Positions 37,896 through 47,371 of a stretch of 64,000 nucleotides of DNA are shown here, piece by piece (position 1 is the stretch's first letter; each line of letters begins with the position of its first letter). The DNA is from Tritrichomonas musculus (taxonomy: Eukaryota > Parabasalia > Tritrichomonadida > Tritrichomonadidae). The notes under the pieces were generated by a model. That model did not search any database, was not told the DNA's origin, and worked only from the letters and a program-made list of their open reading frames with translations. The DNA lies in assembly GCA_039105265.1 (NCBI GenBank), contig JAPFFF010000007.1:372001-436000 (forward strand). The letters are read 5' to 3'. The position numbers were made by a program, and so were the translations under genes.

Positions 37896-38606
37896 ATGTT
37901 AGTATCAGTACAAAGTACAAATGCTGATGAATATAATAAGGTATCTATCAATTTGGATATACCTTGGAAGTGTAAATATGTCAAGTATTATGTATCTTCA
38001 ATTAGTACCTTGAGTAATATTCTGTTAACCAATGGTGATGATTATATTGAAATGTCAAGTGATTCAATACCTATTAAAGCCTATTTTCGAACTCCTAAAT
38101 TTTCCTATACTATCAAAGAATTACAATCGGTATTAAATTTAATGTCTTGGTTTCAATGGGAGTATAAACAAGAAACAAGAACATTTCAATTAAAAACCAC
38201 AATGAAGACTACCATTACGTCTTTAACTCATCGAGCTGCATTAGTAACTGGTCTTTATAATACTCCATTGCCTTTAGAGTTGCCTGCTAATACAACCTAT
38301 ATAATAAAAGATATACCAATATTAAATCATACTAAGTTGTATCTAGTATCACTACAAGGTAATGCCATATATTCCAATATAGGTGAACAACAATATACAC
38401 CTTCAGTCATTGGTAGTATCAATACATTCACCTTAGATAATAAACCACTTATATATGATTTCGAAACTGAAAGTAAACCATTAAAAATAAAAACATATAC
38501 AGATTCATTAAAATTTTTAGAATTAAGTTTAGTAGATTTCCAATACCAGCCGATATTGTTAAAAAGTCCTTTGTTCATAACTATCAAAATTAAACCATCT
38601 ACGTAA
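37896..38606 (+). CDS. Element A small beta-rich protein (minor capsid candidate)
   Basis: 236 residues from the ATG at 37896 (MLVSVQSTNADEY). It is mostly beta strands (VSINLDIPWKCKYVKYYV, TIKELQSVLNLMSWFQW, FLELSLVDFQYQPILL, FITIKIKP). The size and all-beta character suit a single jelly-roll penton/minor capsid protein, which Polintons encode, but I cannot show that from motifs. It starts 17 bases from the divergent fibre-like gene. Element B is inserted just beyond its 3' end. Confidence 0.6.
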   Translation: MLVSVQSTNADEYNKVSINLDIPWKCKYVKYYVSSISTLSNILLTNGDDYIEMSSDSIPIKAYFRTPKFSYTIKELQSVLNLMSWFQWEYKQETRTFQLKTTMKTTITSLTHRAALVTGLYNTPLPLELPANTTYIIKDIPILNHTKLYLVSLQGNAIYSNIGEQQYTPSVIGSINTFTLDNKPLIYDFETESKPLKIKTYTDSLKFLELSLVDFQYQPILLKSPLFITIKIKPST

Positions 38607-38609
38607 ACC

Positions 38610-38614
38610 TAAGA
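38610..38614. repeat. Target site duplication of element B, left copy (TAAGA)
   Basis: TAAGA lies directly before B's first base and again directly after its last (62107-62111). Five bases fits the 4-6 base staggered cut of retroviral-type integrases. Confidence 0.85.
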
Positions 38615-38970
38615 ACTACTTAAGTGATGACGAATTCTTCCGGAAGATATTTTGGCCTTGAGTTTCGGGTCCGATTTTCAATACGAAGGTTGACCTGTCT
38701 TCTAGCATTCATTTTCAGAGTCATGTTTCAATACTAGGAGCTCAAACTTGAAAACAGTATATTTTAAGAAAAAGTGCCCAAAAATGGATGTTTTGAAGGT
38801 GTTTGGAGGCAAAAATAATGTCCGAATTTGTGTCGTTTTTGATACAAAAAGAGAATGTAAAAGAGCAGATTTTCATGAAAAATGGTGTACAGGAAGATAT
38901 CAATCTTTTTGTAAGGGATAATTTTTTTAATGCGGAGGCAAAGAAAAGATGAGTCAACCAACGATCGACA
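38615..38970 (+). repeat. Left terminal inverted repeat of element B
   Basis: 356 bp, matched inverted without gaps by 61751-62106 with about nine base differences. It ends inside the polymerase gene after the codons for MSQPTID, so the repeat carries the start codon and promoter of that gene. Confidence 0.95.
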
Positions 38971-41900
38971 ACCGCCAAGAAATAGATGAGCGACCAGTTG
39001 ATGATGTATGGAATTTAGCATTAATGCTCGGCATTTCTGAAGAAACACTTGAAGCAATTATTGATGAATTTCCATATAATTCTGAATTTGAAGATAATGT
39101 AATTGATAGAATCCTTGACTTTATTATACCCAAACTTGATGAAATGGGTTATGATGGTGATGCTACTTATGGTAGTGTATATTGGTTTGCAAAGGGATAC
39201 AATGCTAAGAAAGAAGATGAAGCTATCGAAGCTGAAGCTATTGAAGAATTAATGAATCTTCCATTCCAACCAGAAATCAAATATTTGGGAATCCCACATG
39301 CTCCAAAGCATCCAAAAGCACCAAAAAGATATATTGATAGCAACGATTCAGCATATCTCAATTACATTAAACGTAAGCATTTCAATGTTAAAGATAAGGT
39401 TAATGATAAGATTAGGGATATTCTTCGTAAACGTTTTAACGAGAAAATTGAAAAAGAAAATACTCAAATCCATGTATCCAAAACTAATTATAAGAGAATG
39501 CTTGATGATTTACGTAAGCAAACAGTTCTACTTAGACCGTTAGCACCTAAAGAAATGCTTGAACTTAAGCCATATTCACAGAAAATGTTTGAGAACCAAA
39601 ACCAAGAATTGTTAGAATATTTTGATAAGTATGGTCATGAATTCAAGAGCATTGATGAAGAGAATCTTAAAGTTAACGAGCCATATGATGAAGAAAAAGC
39701 ATTAGAATGTTTAGAAAATGCTAGACGTAAGTATCCAAAAGACTATGAAGTTGTTGAGAAGAATCAAAAGAAAGATCCAATGATGGTGTATTACCTTAAC
39801 AAGATTCATAAGCTTGATGACATTTTCGAATTTCTTGATAATGTTGTATATAAACGTGAACGTAAACCATTCAGGTTAACATTTGAAATGGGAGGTGTCT
39901 TTGAAGTTCCTGAGAAGAATTATTTTCAAGAATCTGACGAAGTATACAATTACGAAGCACGTGAAATCATTCCTACTAAAATCAAATTTGCTGATACCAT
40001 TCCAATTATAGTTCAATTTTCAACAGATTTAGAAAAAATTAAGTATTACATTGAAACCAATATTCATAATCATTCAACTACAGCATCCAATGTCAAACTC
40101 ATTTATGTTTCAAATATAGCATTCACATCTCATAGACTACCTAAGATTTCTGGTAAGATTAAGAATCTTCCACCTGCTTTCTTGAAATCTCAATTTATAA
40201 TCACAGACAATGAAGATGATGGATTATGTTGGTATAGATTCTTAGCAATATGTTTGGATCCAAAGTTATCAAAGACTAAGAAGTACTATCTTAAAGATCG
40301 TACCAGTGCCGCTCGTAAACTCTTCTGTAAAGATCATGGAATTGAATATAATACTAGACCTACCAAAGCTGCTCAAGAATTGTTGAAATCATTCGAAGGT
40401 ATGACGTTAGATGAGATGAAAGAATCTGCTAAAAAGCATGAAATTAATGTTAACATCTATTGCTATTTGCAAAGTGAAGATGAGAATGGTAAAGATTCCA
40501 GTTATTTTGATATCCAAGAGCAATGGCATGATGATAAATTTGAGAATACATTCAGTGCTTTACTTTTCAGTCAAGAGAATGTCATCCATATTATGTATAT
40601 CTCTGATGCTGAAAGGTTGACAAAGCTTCTTGTCTGCCCTCAATGTAAATCATATGTTGTCCGTAATGATAATGGTCATGGTAAGAGACGTATGGAAATC
40701 CATAAAGCACATTGTGATGGAAAGTTTCATAAGAATTACATTCCTGAAAGAGTTAGTATGCCATATTGTCCACATATTTTGAATCATCCAGTTTACGAAT
40801 ATTGTGTAGCACATGATCTTAAATGGCAACCTCAGAGATATTACATGACATATGATTTTGAAACCATGGAGCAATCTGTTAATAAAGAAACTGGTAAATC
40901 AACTGTAATCAATAGTCGTCTAATTCCATTGTCAGTGAGCTGTTGCATCAAGTCTTCAAAAGGTTTGTTAACGAGACATTTCGATGCTAGATCCAAAGAT
41001 TTCATTCCAGAATGGCTTACATTTATGTTCGAGAGAGCTTATGAAATGGTTGATGATAAGGTTCAATTAATGAAAGATATGCTCAAAATCTCTGATGTCG
41101 AAGTCATTAAAAAGCTTGATAAAGGTCTCCTTGATGTACCAGTTTTGGGATTTAATTCTGCAAAATTTGATAGCAATCTCTTTAAAGAATATTTCAATTA
41201 TACTCATCATGATATGCAATGGAAGGTTGATAACAGTTCTTTAATTGGTACTACATCATCTTTGAAGCAATTCATTCTCAAAACATCAACTGATAAAGGT
41301 ATGATTGGATTACGTTTCATTGATGCTCAAGCATTCATCAGTGGAGGTACTCTTAAACAATTTGGTGTTGACTTTGGTGGTGCAGAGAATTCTGTTAAAG
41401 GTACATTCCCATATGAAGCTGTAAATAGTGAGAACTTTGATGATGTCCTAAGTATGTCAGAGCCATTCAAACATAAAGATTTCCATAGCTATCTCAATCA
41501 AAAGAATGCATTATCAAATAAAGAATATGAAGAATATCTTGAAGATTCCAAAAGATTCATTGACAGATGGGAATATCTGTTAGCATATAATGATAATGAT
41601 GTTGAAATGATGATCAAACCTATTGATAACCTCATTGAAATGAATGCTAAATATGGTGTCGACATGCTCTCTAACCTTTCTTTGTCACGTAATGCATCGG
41701 AAATCAAGTATGCAATGGCTTATAAGAACTTTAATATTGATTGTGATTATGGTGTTTTGAATTCAAAGAATACATTCAAGCCAACCAAAGAATGGTGGAC
41801 ATATAAGGTCAATTCATATTATAACCAAGATGAGAAATTCAATTCTAAACAAGAGAAAAGTAAGCAGCCCAAACCTTTTTGCAAAGCAAATTTCCCAAAG

Positions 41901-44900
41901 GGAATAAGAGACCTTTCTAAATGTGTTTCTGAAGCTGATTTCGATGCATTCATGAAGATATATGAAGACCCAGAATTAGGTAAATGTCATCTTTGTGGCG
42001 AACACTTCTCGTGGACTAATAAGCCTACTTTGGATAGAATCAATAATGAAATAGGTCATGAATTATCCAATTGCAAACTTGCTTGTGAAGTATGTAATAG
42101 CCTTCGTGCAGATGATGATGATAAGGTTACTCGTTTAAGAATCCAGCTCAAGAAGTTCTGTAAAGTGAATCATTTGCCAATGACTATTACCAATGAAGCT
42201 GAATATCATCGTTTACGTGCTGGTATAACTGGAGGTCTTTCAAATGTTATGCATCGAGTCAATCTTAGAGGTGAGACTTGCATTACACGTTTATATTTTG
42301 ATGAAGAAGCTAATAAAGTTGTTGTCAGATATACTGATAATGTTGTTTCACATGTTGTTGGTGTTGATTTCAATTCATTGTATCCTTCAGCATGTTCTGG
42401 TAACTGGCATTCATTCAACAAATATCATGGAGGTATCATGTACATGCCTGGCTCAATATTAAATTCATATGATTGTTATGATGAAAATGGTAAACAGAAA
42501 CCAAATGTATATCATACTTGTATGAGTATAATCAATTCCAAACATAGGTTTGATAAGAATCCCAAATTCATCTTTCATGCAACTGTTAAGTTAGAATGTC
42601 CCAAAGAACTTGTTAATACATTCATTAATTTTCCACCTGTATTTCGCAATTTTGAGATCAAAAATGATGAAGATATAATCGGTTCATACATGTACAAATA
42701 TGGTAAAGACAATAAGATCCATACTGTTGACAAATCTGATACCAAGCTAACGATGACTCTTGATACAAGAGGTGAATTCAAGACATTTGGTTGCTATTAT
42801 TTGTGGTTTCTCATTGACCATGGTTTGGAAATTGTTGATATCCAGAATGTTACAATATATGATTGCCATAGAGGTTTCAATGCATTCGTTAATGAGTTTA
42901 TGGGAGAACGTCAGAAGATATTAAGTGGAGAGAAACCTGGAAATGAGAAGTTCTATAAAATTAGTATGAATGGATCTTATGGATATGATGGTCTCAATAC
43001 AGAACATTATGATAAAGTCAAGATTGTAGATCGTGATAGAGCCTTCATTGACATTGCAAGTGAGACTTATGTAAACGGATATCCAATTGCAAATGATTCA
43101 TATATAATTCAACGTAAACCCAAGAATTTCCGATGCAAGACATGTGTTCAAGAGTCATTCTTCACTCTTGATAATGCAAAGTATTGGTATTTGGTTTTCA
43201 TTTATGACTTCCTTTTCAAATGTTTAGATGTTGAAAGAATGCATTTCACATCATGTGATACAGATAGTGTTTACTTTGCAATTGCTGGAGATATGAATAG
43301 ACATGGTGAGCAAGTCTTCGATGCAATCGTTAAAGATAAAGAATTCTATGATAAATATGTTTATCAATTCATGCCAAATCCATCTATTGGAACCGTTGCT
43401 GATGAGAAGAAAATATTAGGTGCAGCTGTTGAAAAATATGGTGATAATCAAGTTGCATTGTGTCCTAAATGTTATACAATTTGGAATAATAAAGAAAATG
43501 GTTCCATGGAAACTAAATCATTGAAAGTCAAAGGTGTATCATTGAAGCAAAATTGTAAAATCCATCCATCAAGTTATCTTAGTGTAATCAATGATAACAA
43601 AGTCTTTAAGGGTAAGAATATTAATCTCCAAATGAATCGTAAACATAATTCTGATGGAAAGATTTCAATACAAATGTCTAAGGTAACTATTAAGAAGAAT
43701 GCGTTGGCTGGATTTCATAACAAAATGATAGTATTAGAAGATCAAACTTGCATTCCATTCATTAAAGGTTTGACTGCTAATGATGTTATTATCAAATCAT
43801 GTGAAGAGTATGCTAAAGAATGTGAAAATGAATTCAAAAATATAATGAACAATAAAGATTTAGATGCTGAATTACTTGAACTTGGAAAGAGTATTCCTGA
43901 AAATGAACCCAAGGTCTCTGCAAATAGAGATTCAAATGATATCCCAACTTATATAAATGATTTTGATACTATGTACTCTTGTTTCACAAGGTCTGGTTCC
44001 CAGACTGCTTTAGCAGATGAGAGTCATTGGGATTTACCATTGAGAACTAGATTTGATGAGAACTTCAAGATTACATTCAATAAGTCCAAACATGGATCCT
44101 GTGATGGTAAACATATTGGTGATCTTAAATGTAGAAATCAGACTGGAATGGTTTTGAGTGTAAATGAAACTCCTGGGTTTGCTGTGATTGACATTGATAT
44201 TAATAAGAAGTTACCTCAAAAGAAAAGATTTGAAATCAAGCAATCAATACTTAGCAAACTCTCTGAAGATGATATCATTATTGAGACTGGAAGTGGTAGT
44301 CTTCATATTTATGCAAATCATAATATTCCAGGTTTATATAAGAATGCATATGTCAAATGTTTCGAATGTGATGAGTTTGATATAGATTACTTTGCTTCTG
44401 TTGATTGCAATTCATATCATGGTCTAATGCTTCCTGATTCTGAAAATGAGAATGGAAGATATGAATTCTATCAAGGTAATTGGGATTCTGTTATCAAGAG
44501 AACGGCAACGGATGTAATCAAATCTTTAGGTGTAGAGTTGGATCTTTCAGGTAAAAATGGTAAAGAATATAATGAAGATGATGATGATGAACCGTTAACA
44601 TACCTTCCTGATGATGAAGAAATGAAGTTGGTTGATGGATTAGTTGGTATGGAAGTTCACAATTATGCTTCAAAAATAGATGATAGACTTACTTTGTTAC
44701 CATTGTTTGGAGCAATTAAGTGTCTATCACCAGATAATAGAGATAAAGCATTTTATAATGTTGAGTTCAAATGTAATTTGACATGCAAAGCTTCAATGAA
44801 TTTCGAAACAGTCAAGAAAGATGCAAAACATTCAAATATCAATGTATTGTATAAGATCATCAGAATGTATAATCCAGAATATTACAAGAAAGTATTACAT

Positions 44901-44903
44901 TAA
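38949..44903 (+). CDS. Element B replication protein: OTU-like, family B polymerase, PrimPol
   Basis: 1,984 residues. In order: a helical N-terminus; an OTU-like cysteine region near 414-435 (DNEDDGLCWYRFLAICL); a CxxC..HxxxC zinc cluster near 560-585; 3'-5' exonuclease motifs (YDFETME near 633, GFNSAKFDSNL near 731, YNDNDVEMM near 880); a zinc/HNH-like insert (CHLCGEHFSW...CEVCNSLRADD, 1012-1050); polymerase motifs A (DFNSLYPS near 1138), B (MNGSYGYDG near 1337) and C (CDTDSVYF near 1434). A C-terminal archaeo-eukaryotic primase domain has AVIDIDIN (near 1743), GSGSLHIYA (near 1777) and FDIDYFAS (near 1810), and then a PriCT-like helical tail. It should copy the element's DNA and may also prime it. 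Its stop codon overlaps that of the convergent integrase gene. Confidence 0.92.
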   Translation: MSQPTIDNRQEIDERPVDDVWNLALMLGISEETLEAIIDEFPYNSEFEDNVIDRILDFIIPKLDEMGYDGDATYGSVYWFAKGYNAKKEDEAIEAEAIEELMNLPFQPEIKYLGIPHAPKHPKAPKRYIDSNDSAYLNYIKRKHFNVKDKVNDKIRDILRKRFNEKIEKENTQIHVSKTNYKRMLDDLRKQTVLLRPLAPKEMLELKPYSQKMFENQNQELLEYFDKYGHEFKSIDEENLKVNEPYDEEKALECLENARRKYPKDYEVVEKNQKKDPMMVYYLNKIHKLDDIFEFLDNVVYKRERKPFRLTFEMGGVFEVPEKNYFQESDEVYNYEAREIIPTKIKFADTIPIIVQFSTDLEKIKYYIETNIHNHSTTASNVKLIYVSNIAFTSHRLPKISGKIKNLPPAFLKSQFIITDNEDDGLCWYRFLAICLDPKLSKTKKYYLKDRTSAARKLFCKDHGIEYNTRPTKAAQELLKSFEGMTLDEMKESAKKHEINVNIYCYLQSEDENGKDSSYFDIQEQWHDDKFENTFSALLFSQENVIHIMYISDAERLTKLLVCPQCKSYVVRNDNGHGKRRMEIHKAHCDGKFHKNYIPERVSMPYCPHILNHPVYEYCVAHDLKWQPQRYYMTYDFETMEQSVNKETGKSTVINSRLIPLSVSCCIKSSKGLLTRHFDARSKDFIPEWLTFMFERAYEMVDDKVQLMKDMLKISDVEVIKKLDKGLLDVPVLGFNSAKFDSNLFKEYFNYTHHDMQWKVDNSSLIGTTSSLKQFILKTSTDKGMIGLRFIDAQAFISGGTLKQFGVDFGGAENSVKGTFPYEAVNSENFDDVLSMSEPFKHKDFHSYLNQKNALSNKEYEEYLEDSKRFIDRWEYLLAYNDNDVEMMIKPIDNLIEMNAKYGVDMLSNLSLSRNASEIKYAMAYKNFNIDCDYGVLNSKNTFKPTKEWWTYKVNSYYNQDEKFNSKQEKSKQPKPFCKANFPKGIRDLSKCVSEADFDAFMKIYEDPELGKCHLCGEHFSWTNKPTLDRINNEIGHELSNCKLACEVCNSLRADDDDKVTRLRIQLKKFCKVNHLPMTITNEAEYHRLRAGITGGLSNVMHRVNLRGETCITRLYFDEEANKVVVRYTDNVVSHVVGVDFNSLYPSACSGNWHSFNKYHGGIMYMPGSILNSYDCYDENGKQKPNVYHTCMSIINSKHRFDKNPKFIFHATVKLECPKELVNTFINFPPVFRNFEIKNDEDIIGSYMYKYGKDNKIHTVDKSDTKLTMTLDTRGEFKTFGCYYLWFLIDHGLEIVDIQNVTIYDCHRGFNAFVNEFMGERQKILSGEKPGNEKFYKISMNGSYGYDGLNTEHYDKVKIVDRDRAFIDIASETYVNGYPIANDSYIIQRKPKNFRCKTCVQESFFTLDNAKYWYLVFIYDFLFKCLDVERMHFTSCDTDSVYFAIAGDMNRHGEQVFDAIVKDKEFYDKYVYQFMPNPSIGTVADEKKILGAAVEKYGDNQVALCPKCYTIWNNKENGSMETKSLKVKGVSLKQNCKIHPSSYLSVINDNKVFKGKNINLQMNRKHNSDGKISIQMSKVTIKKNALAGFHNKMIVLEDQTCIPFIKGLTANDVIIKSCEEYAKECENEFKNIMNNKDLDAELLELGKSIPENEPKVSANRDSNDIPTYINDFDTMYSCFTRSGSQTALADESHWDLPLRTRFDENFKITFNKSKHGSCDGKHIGDLKCRNQTGMVLSVNETPGFAVIDIDINKKLPQKKRFEIKQSILSKLSEDDIIIETGSGSLHIYANHNIPGLYKNAYVKCFECDEFDIDYFASVDCNSYHGLMLPDSENENGRYEFYQGNWDSVIKRTATDVIKSLGVELDLSGKNGKEYNEDDDDEPLTYLPDDEEMKLVDGLVGMEVHNYASKIDDRLTLLPLFGAIKCLSPDNRDKAFYNVEFKCNLTCKASMNFETVKKDAKHSNINVLYKIIRMYNPEYYKKVLH

Positions 44904-46765
44904 ATGTCAATTGCAAGCTTAAATCTTGGAATGAATTGTCTATTTTTGTTCTCATCTTCGACTTCATAATATCCTCCATGGTAGTCAACAATGTGATACT
45001 TTCCTGGTTGAATGATTGATCTTCTTTTAGCCATTGAATCCTTTTCATTATAAAGCTTCACTGGTGTGCCATTCTCTAGTTTAAATCCAGCTCTACTTGT
45101 AACCTTTTCATTCTCTTTCATGATTTGTCTAATGATATAGTTCTCTATTTCTTCATCATCTTGGACCATTTGTGGTGTAACATCAAAGCCAACATATTTG
45201 GATAACGTTGCATGAGGTACATTGTTATATTGATTGACAAGCTCTTTCATGATATTTGGTGTAATGATTCCAACTTCAATGTGGTATGCCATGTCTCGAA
45301 GTGTGCGAATCACTCTATCAAGAATCCCTAAAGAACCATGCATTGGATCTGTTTTCGATTGCTTTTGTTCCTTTTTCATGAAGTCTGGATATACACCCAT
45401 TTTCATTCTTGGAACTGGTTTGAATTCAATGTTATGAGAATCATAATAAGCCCATGTTTCATGTGCATCGAAAGCTTTCTCTCCATCACCTTGAAGGTAT
45501 CGAACATCCATTCCTGATTTGATTAATGAGTCTAAAGCATTGATGTATGTGTCTGCATTTTTAGAATATCTCATGTAATGCTGTTCTTGATTGTCGTGAT
45601 TAGTTGTGGTGAATACAGGTTTATTCATTGGGGCTGCATATAAGAATCTAGTGTTGACATTGATTGCAATGAGATATGCATACTTATCACAAAACATTAT
45701 GTCAATGATGTAAGTCTTTTTTGGACAAACCTTGTGAAGTTGATATAGCTTCTTATTCTGCTTTAATGGAAAGTATGATGTTGTAGATGAATCAGGAGAC
45801 TTAATATTTGGATATTTAGATTTCAATGCTTTAACTTTCTTTGGTGATTTGAATCCAATAGAATTCACTTGAATCTTCTCTGGAGCAATGTTGGATGGAT
45901 GCTTTTCAATGTAGGTTTGATACCAATCTTCAATTGATGTAAACGAACTAGGCCAACCTTTAGTTAGCTTTTGAAAGTCAGCGAATGACATTGGATGTCT
46001 CTCATCTGAATGTGTTTTAAGGTATTTGATAAGTTTGTCTTCAAATGTGTCATCGTAAGCTATAGTTGGTCTAGGTCTTTGAGGTTGTGGTTTGCCTCTT
46101 TGGGTTGGTGGTATCCATCTTTCATTATATTCTCTCCATAATTTAGTCATATCTTCTGGATGAATATTCCAATCTCTGAATACATTATTTGCATAGAATT
46201 GAGTCTTACCCTTTTGTATTTTGAGATTAAGGAGCCTATTTAATTCCTCATGAGCTGCTTGCAATCCTTGTTCACGCCTTTCAATCCTTTCACGTTTTCT
46301 TCGTTCTTGTTTCTCAATAGCTTGACGTTTCTTGTATTCTTGATATTCAATGATCTGTTTCTTTGTATATTCCATATATTCAATGACTTCTTTGTTGATT
46401 GTTGTGACATTTACTTTAATGAAATTGCTCAATACATTCTCATCTAAATTAAATCTAGGCTTGTCATAAAGATGTTTACGTTGATACCATTTAATGATTC
46501 TGTCACGAATAAATCTTGAAAATGTTGAATGGCTGTTGAGAAGATTATTTATTAATTCCAATGTTCTCGGTTGCTTATAATAATCTGTAAATGGATCATC
46601 ATCATCGTCATCAAAATTATCATCAAACCAGCCAGCATAATTATGATCATGCAATCTATCAAAATTATCTGAATGGTCTACACTGCTTGGACCCCAAAGT
46701 ATTGAATTCTTGATGTATTGAATGATGTGATCCACGTTATTGTTGAGTTCGTAAGTTTGATTCAT
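44900..46765 (-). CDS. Element B retroviral-type integrase (Maverick c-integrase)
   Basis: 621 residues. A basic, helical N-terminal half includes a run of Arg/Lys/Glu (about 130-190). The RNase H-like rve core follows: TYIIDIMFCDKYAYLI (Asp near 351), YLQGDGEKAF (Asp near 426) and GSLGILDRVIRTLRDM near 480, the trichomonad Maverick form of the third catalytic region. An SH3-like C-terminal module is at about 560-621 (GTPVKLYN, PGKYHIVDYHGGYYEV). It would insert the element into chromosomal DNA with a short target duplication, matching TAAGA. It converges on the polymerase gene. An internal basic coiled part sets it apart from retroviral proteins. Confidence 0.93.
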   Translation of the reverse strand: MNQTYELNNNVDHIIQYIKNSILWGPSSVDHSDNFDRLHDHNYAGWFDDNFDDDDDDPFTDYYKQPRTLELINNLLNSHSTFSRFIRDRIIKWYQRKHLYDKPRFNLDENVLSNFIKVNVTTINKEVIEYMEYTKKQIIEYQEYKKRQAIEKQERRKRERIERREQGLQAAHEELNRLLNLKIQKGKTQFYANNVFRDWNIHPEDMTKLWREYNERWIPPTQRGKPQPQRPRPTIAYDDTFEDKLIKYLKTHSDERHPMSFADFQKLTKGWPSSFTSIEDWYQTYIEKHPSNIAPEKIQVNSIGFKSPKKVKALKSKYPNIKSPDSSTTSYFPLKQNKKLYQLHKVCPKKTYIIDIMFCDKYAYLIAINVNTRFLYAAPMNKPVFTTTNHDNQEQHYMRYSKNADTYINALDSLIKSGMDVRYLQGDGEKAFDAHETWAYYDSHNIEFKPVPRMKMGVYPDFMKKEQKQSKTDPMHGSLGILDRVIRTLRDMAYHIEVGIITPNIMKELVNQYNNVPHATLSKYVGFDVTPQMVQDDEEIENYIIRQIMKENEKVTSRAGFKLENGTPVKLYNEKDSMAKRRSIIQPGKYHIVDYHGGYYEVEDENKNRQFIPRFKLAIDI

Positions 46766-46826
46766 TTGGTTTTTGTTAAAGAGATGTTTATATGTTTGCT
46801 GTTGATATTTTAATGAGAGCCAAAGA

Positions 46827-47081
46827 ATGGAATCAAATACAAATGAAAATGAAACATTAGCATTACCACCATTAAAGAAAAGACATGAACGTAAATCATT
46901 TGCAACGCAGACATTAAAAATGATTGCATCAAGATTGCAGTATTATCGAAAGATCTTAAGTGAACCAGAATCTGACAATCCTAAGAAAATGAAACAACGT
47001 GAACGAATCCAAAAGAAATATGATCATTGCATGAAAGTCCGCAAACTACTCAATAGAGCTGCTGCTAATAGGTATATCTGA
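46827..47081 (+). CDS. Element B small basic protein, unknown
   Basis: 84 residues, about 30% Lys/Arg, helical (TLKMIASRLQYYRKILSEPE, KYDHCMKVRKLLNRAAANRY). It starts 62 bases from the divergent integrase start. Its charge suggests nucleic-acid binding, which is only inference; no family is recognised. Confidence 0.5.
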   Translation: MESNTNENETLALPPLKKRHERKSFATQTLKMIASRLQYYRKILSEPESDNPKKMKQRERIQKKYDHCMKVRKLLNRAAANRYI

Positions 47082-47133
47082 AAGATAATATGTCCAAAGG
47101 ACTATCTCTAATAACTTTTTAACGAAGACACAA

Positions 47134-47355
47134 ATGAATATGAATGAGAGGTTCGTTCCATTGGTTGGTTTCGAGAATGATTACGAAATTATGATTGAAA
47201 GTCCAAATATCATTAAGCGAAAAGGTGCCAAATCATTCAAGGGAATTGTTGGAGAATATTATAACAGAGATGGAATCGTTGCTGTTGAATTGAATGGTAA
47301 GATGTATCTCAAAAATGATTTGATTGAAAGACAATTTAAAAAAATTAGATGCTAA
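47134..47355 (+). CDS. Element B small NUMOD4-like protein
   Basis: 73 residues. VPLVGFENDYEIMIESPNI, a basic turn (KRKGAKSF) and VAVELNGKMYLKNDLIERQF follow the NUMOD4 plan of homing endonucleases (a beta-rich DNA-reading module), without a nuclease domain. The HNH gene at 60320 has a similar module. A stand-alone DNA-binding role is inferred. It lies between two small genes on the same strand. Confidence 0.5.
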   Translation: MNMNERFVPLVGFENDYEIMIESPNIIKRKGAKSFKGIVGEYYNRDGIVAVELNGKMYLKNDLIERQFKKIRC

Positions 47356-47371
47356 ATCTATTTTTGTATTA

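Noticed and set aside
38764-39057. Small frames in the left terminal repeat, mirrored at 61760-61979
   Set aside because: The same sequences appear at both ends because of the inverted repeat, and they lie antisense to the MSQPTID starts. I take them as shadows.
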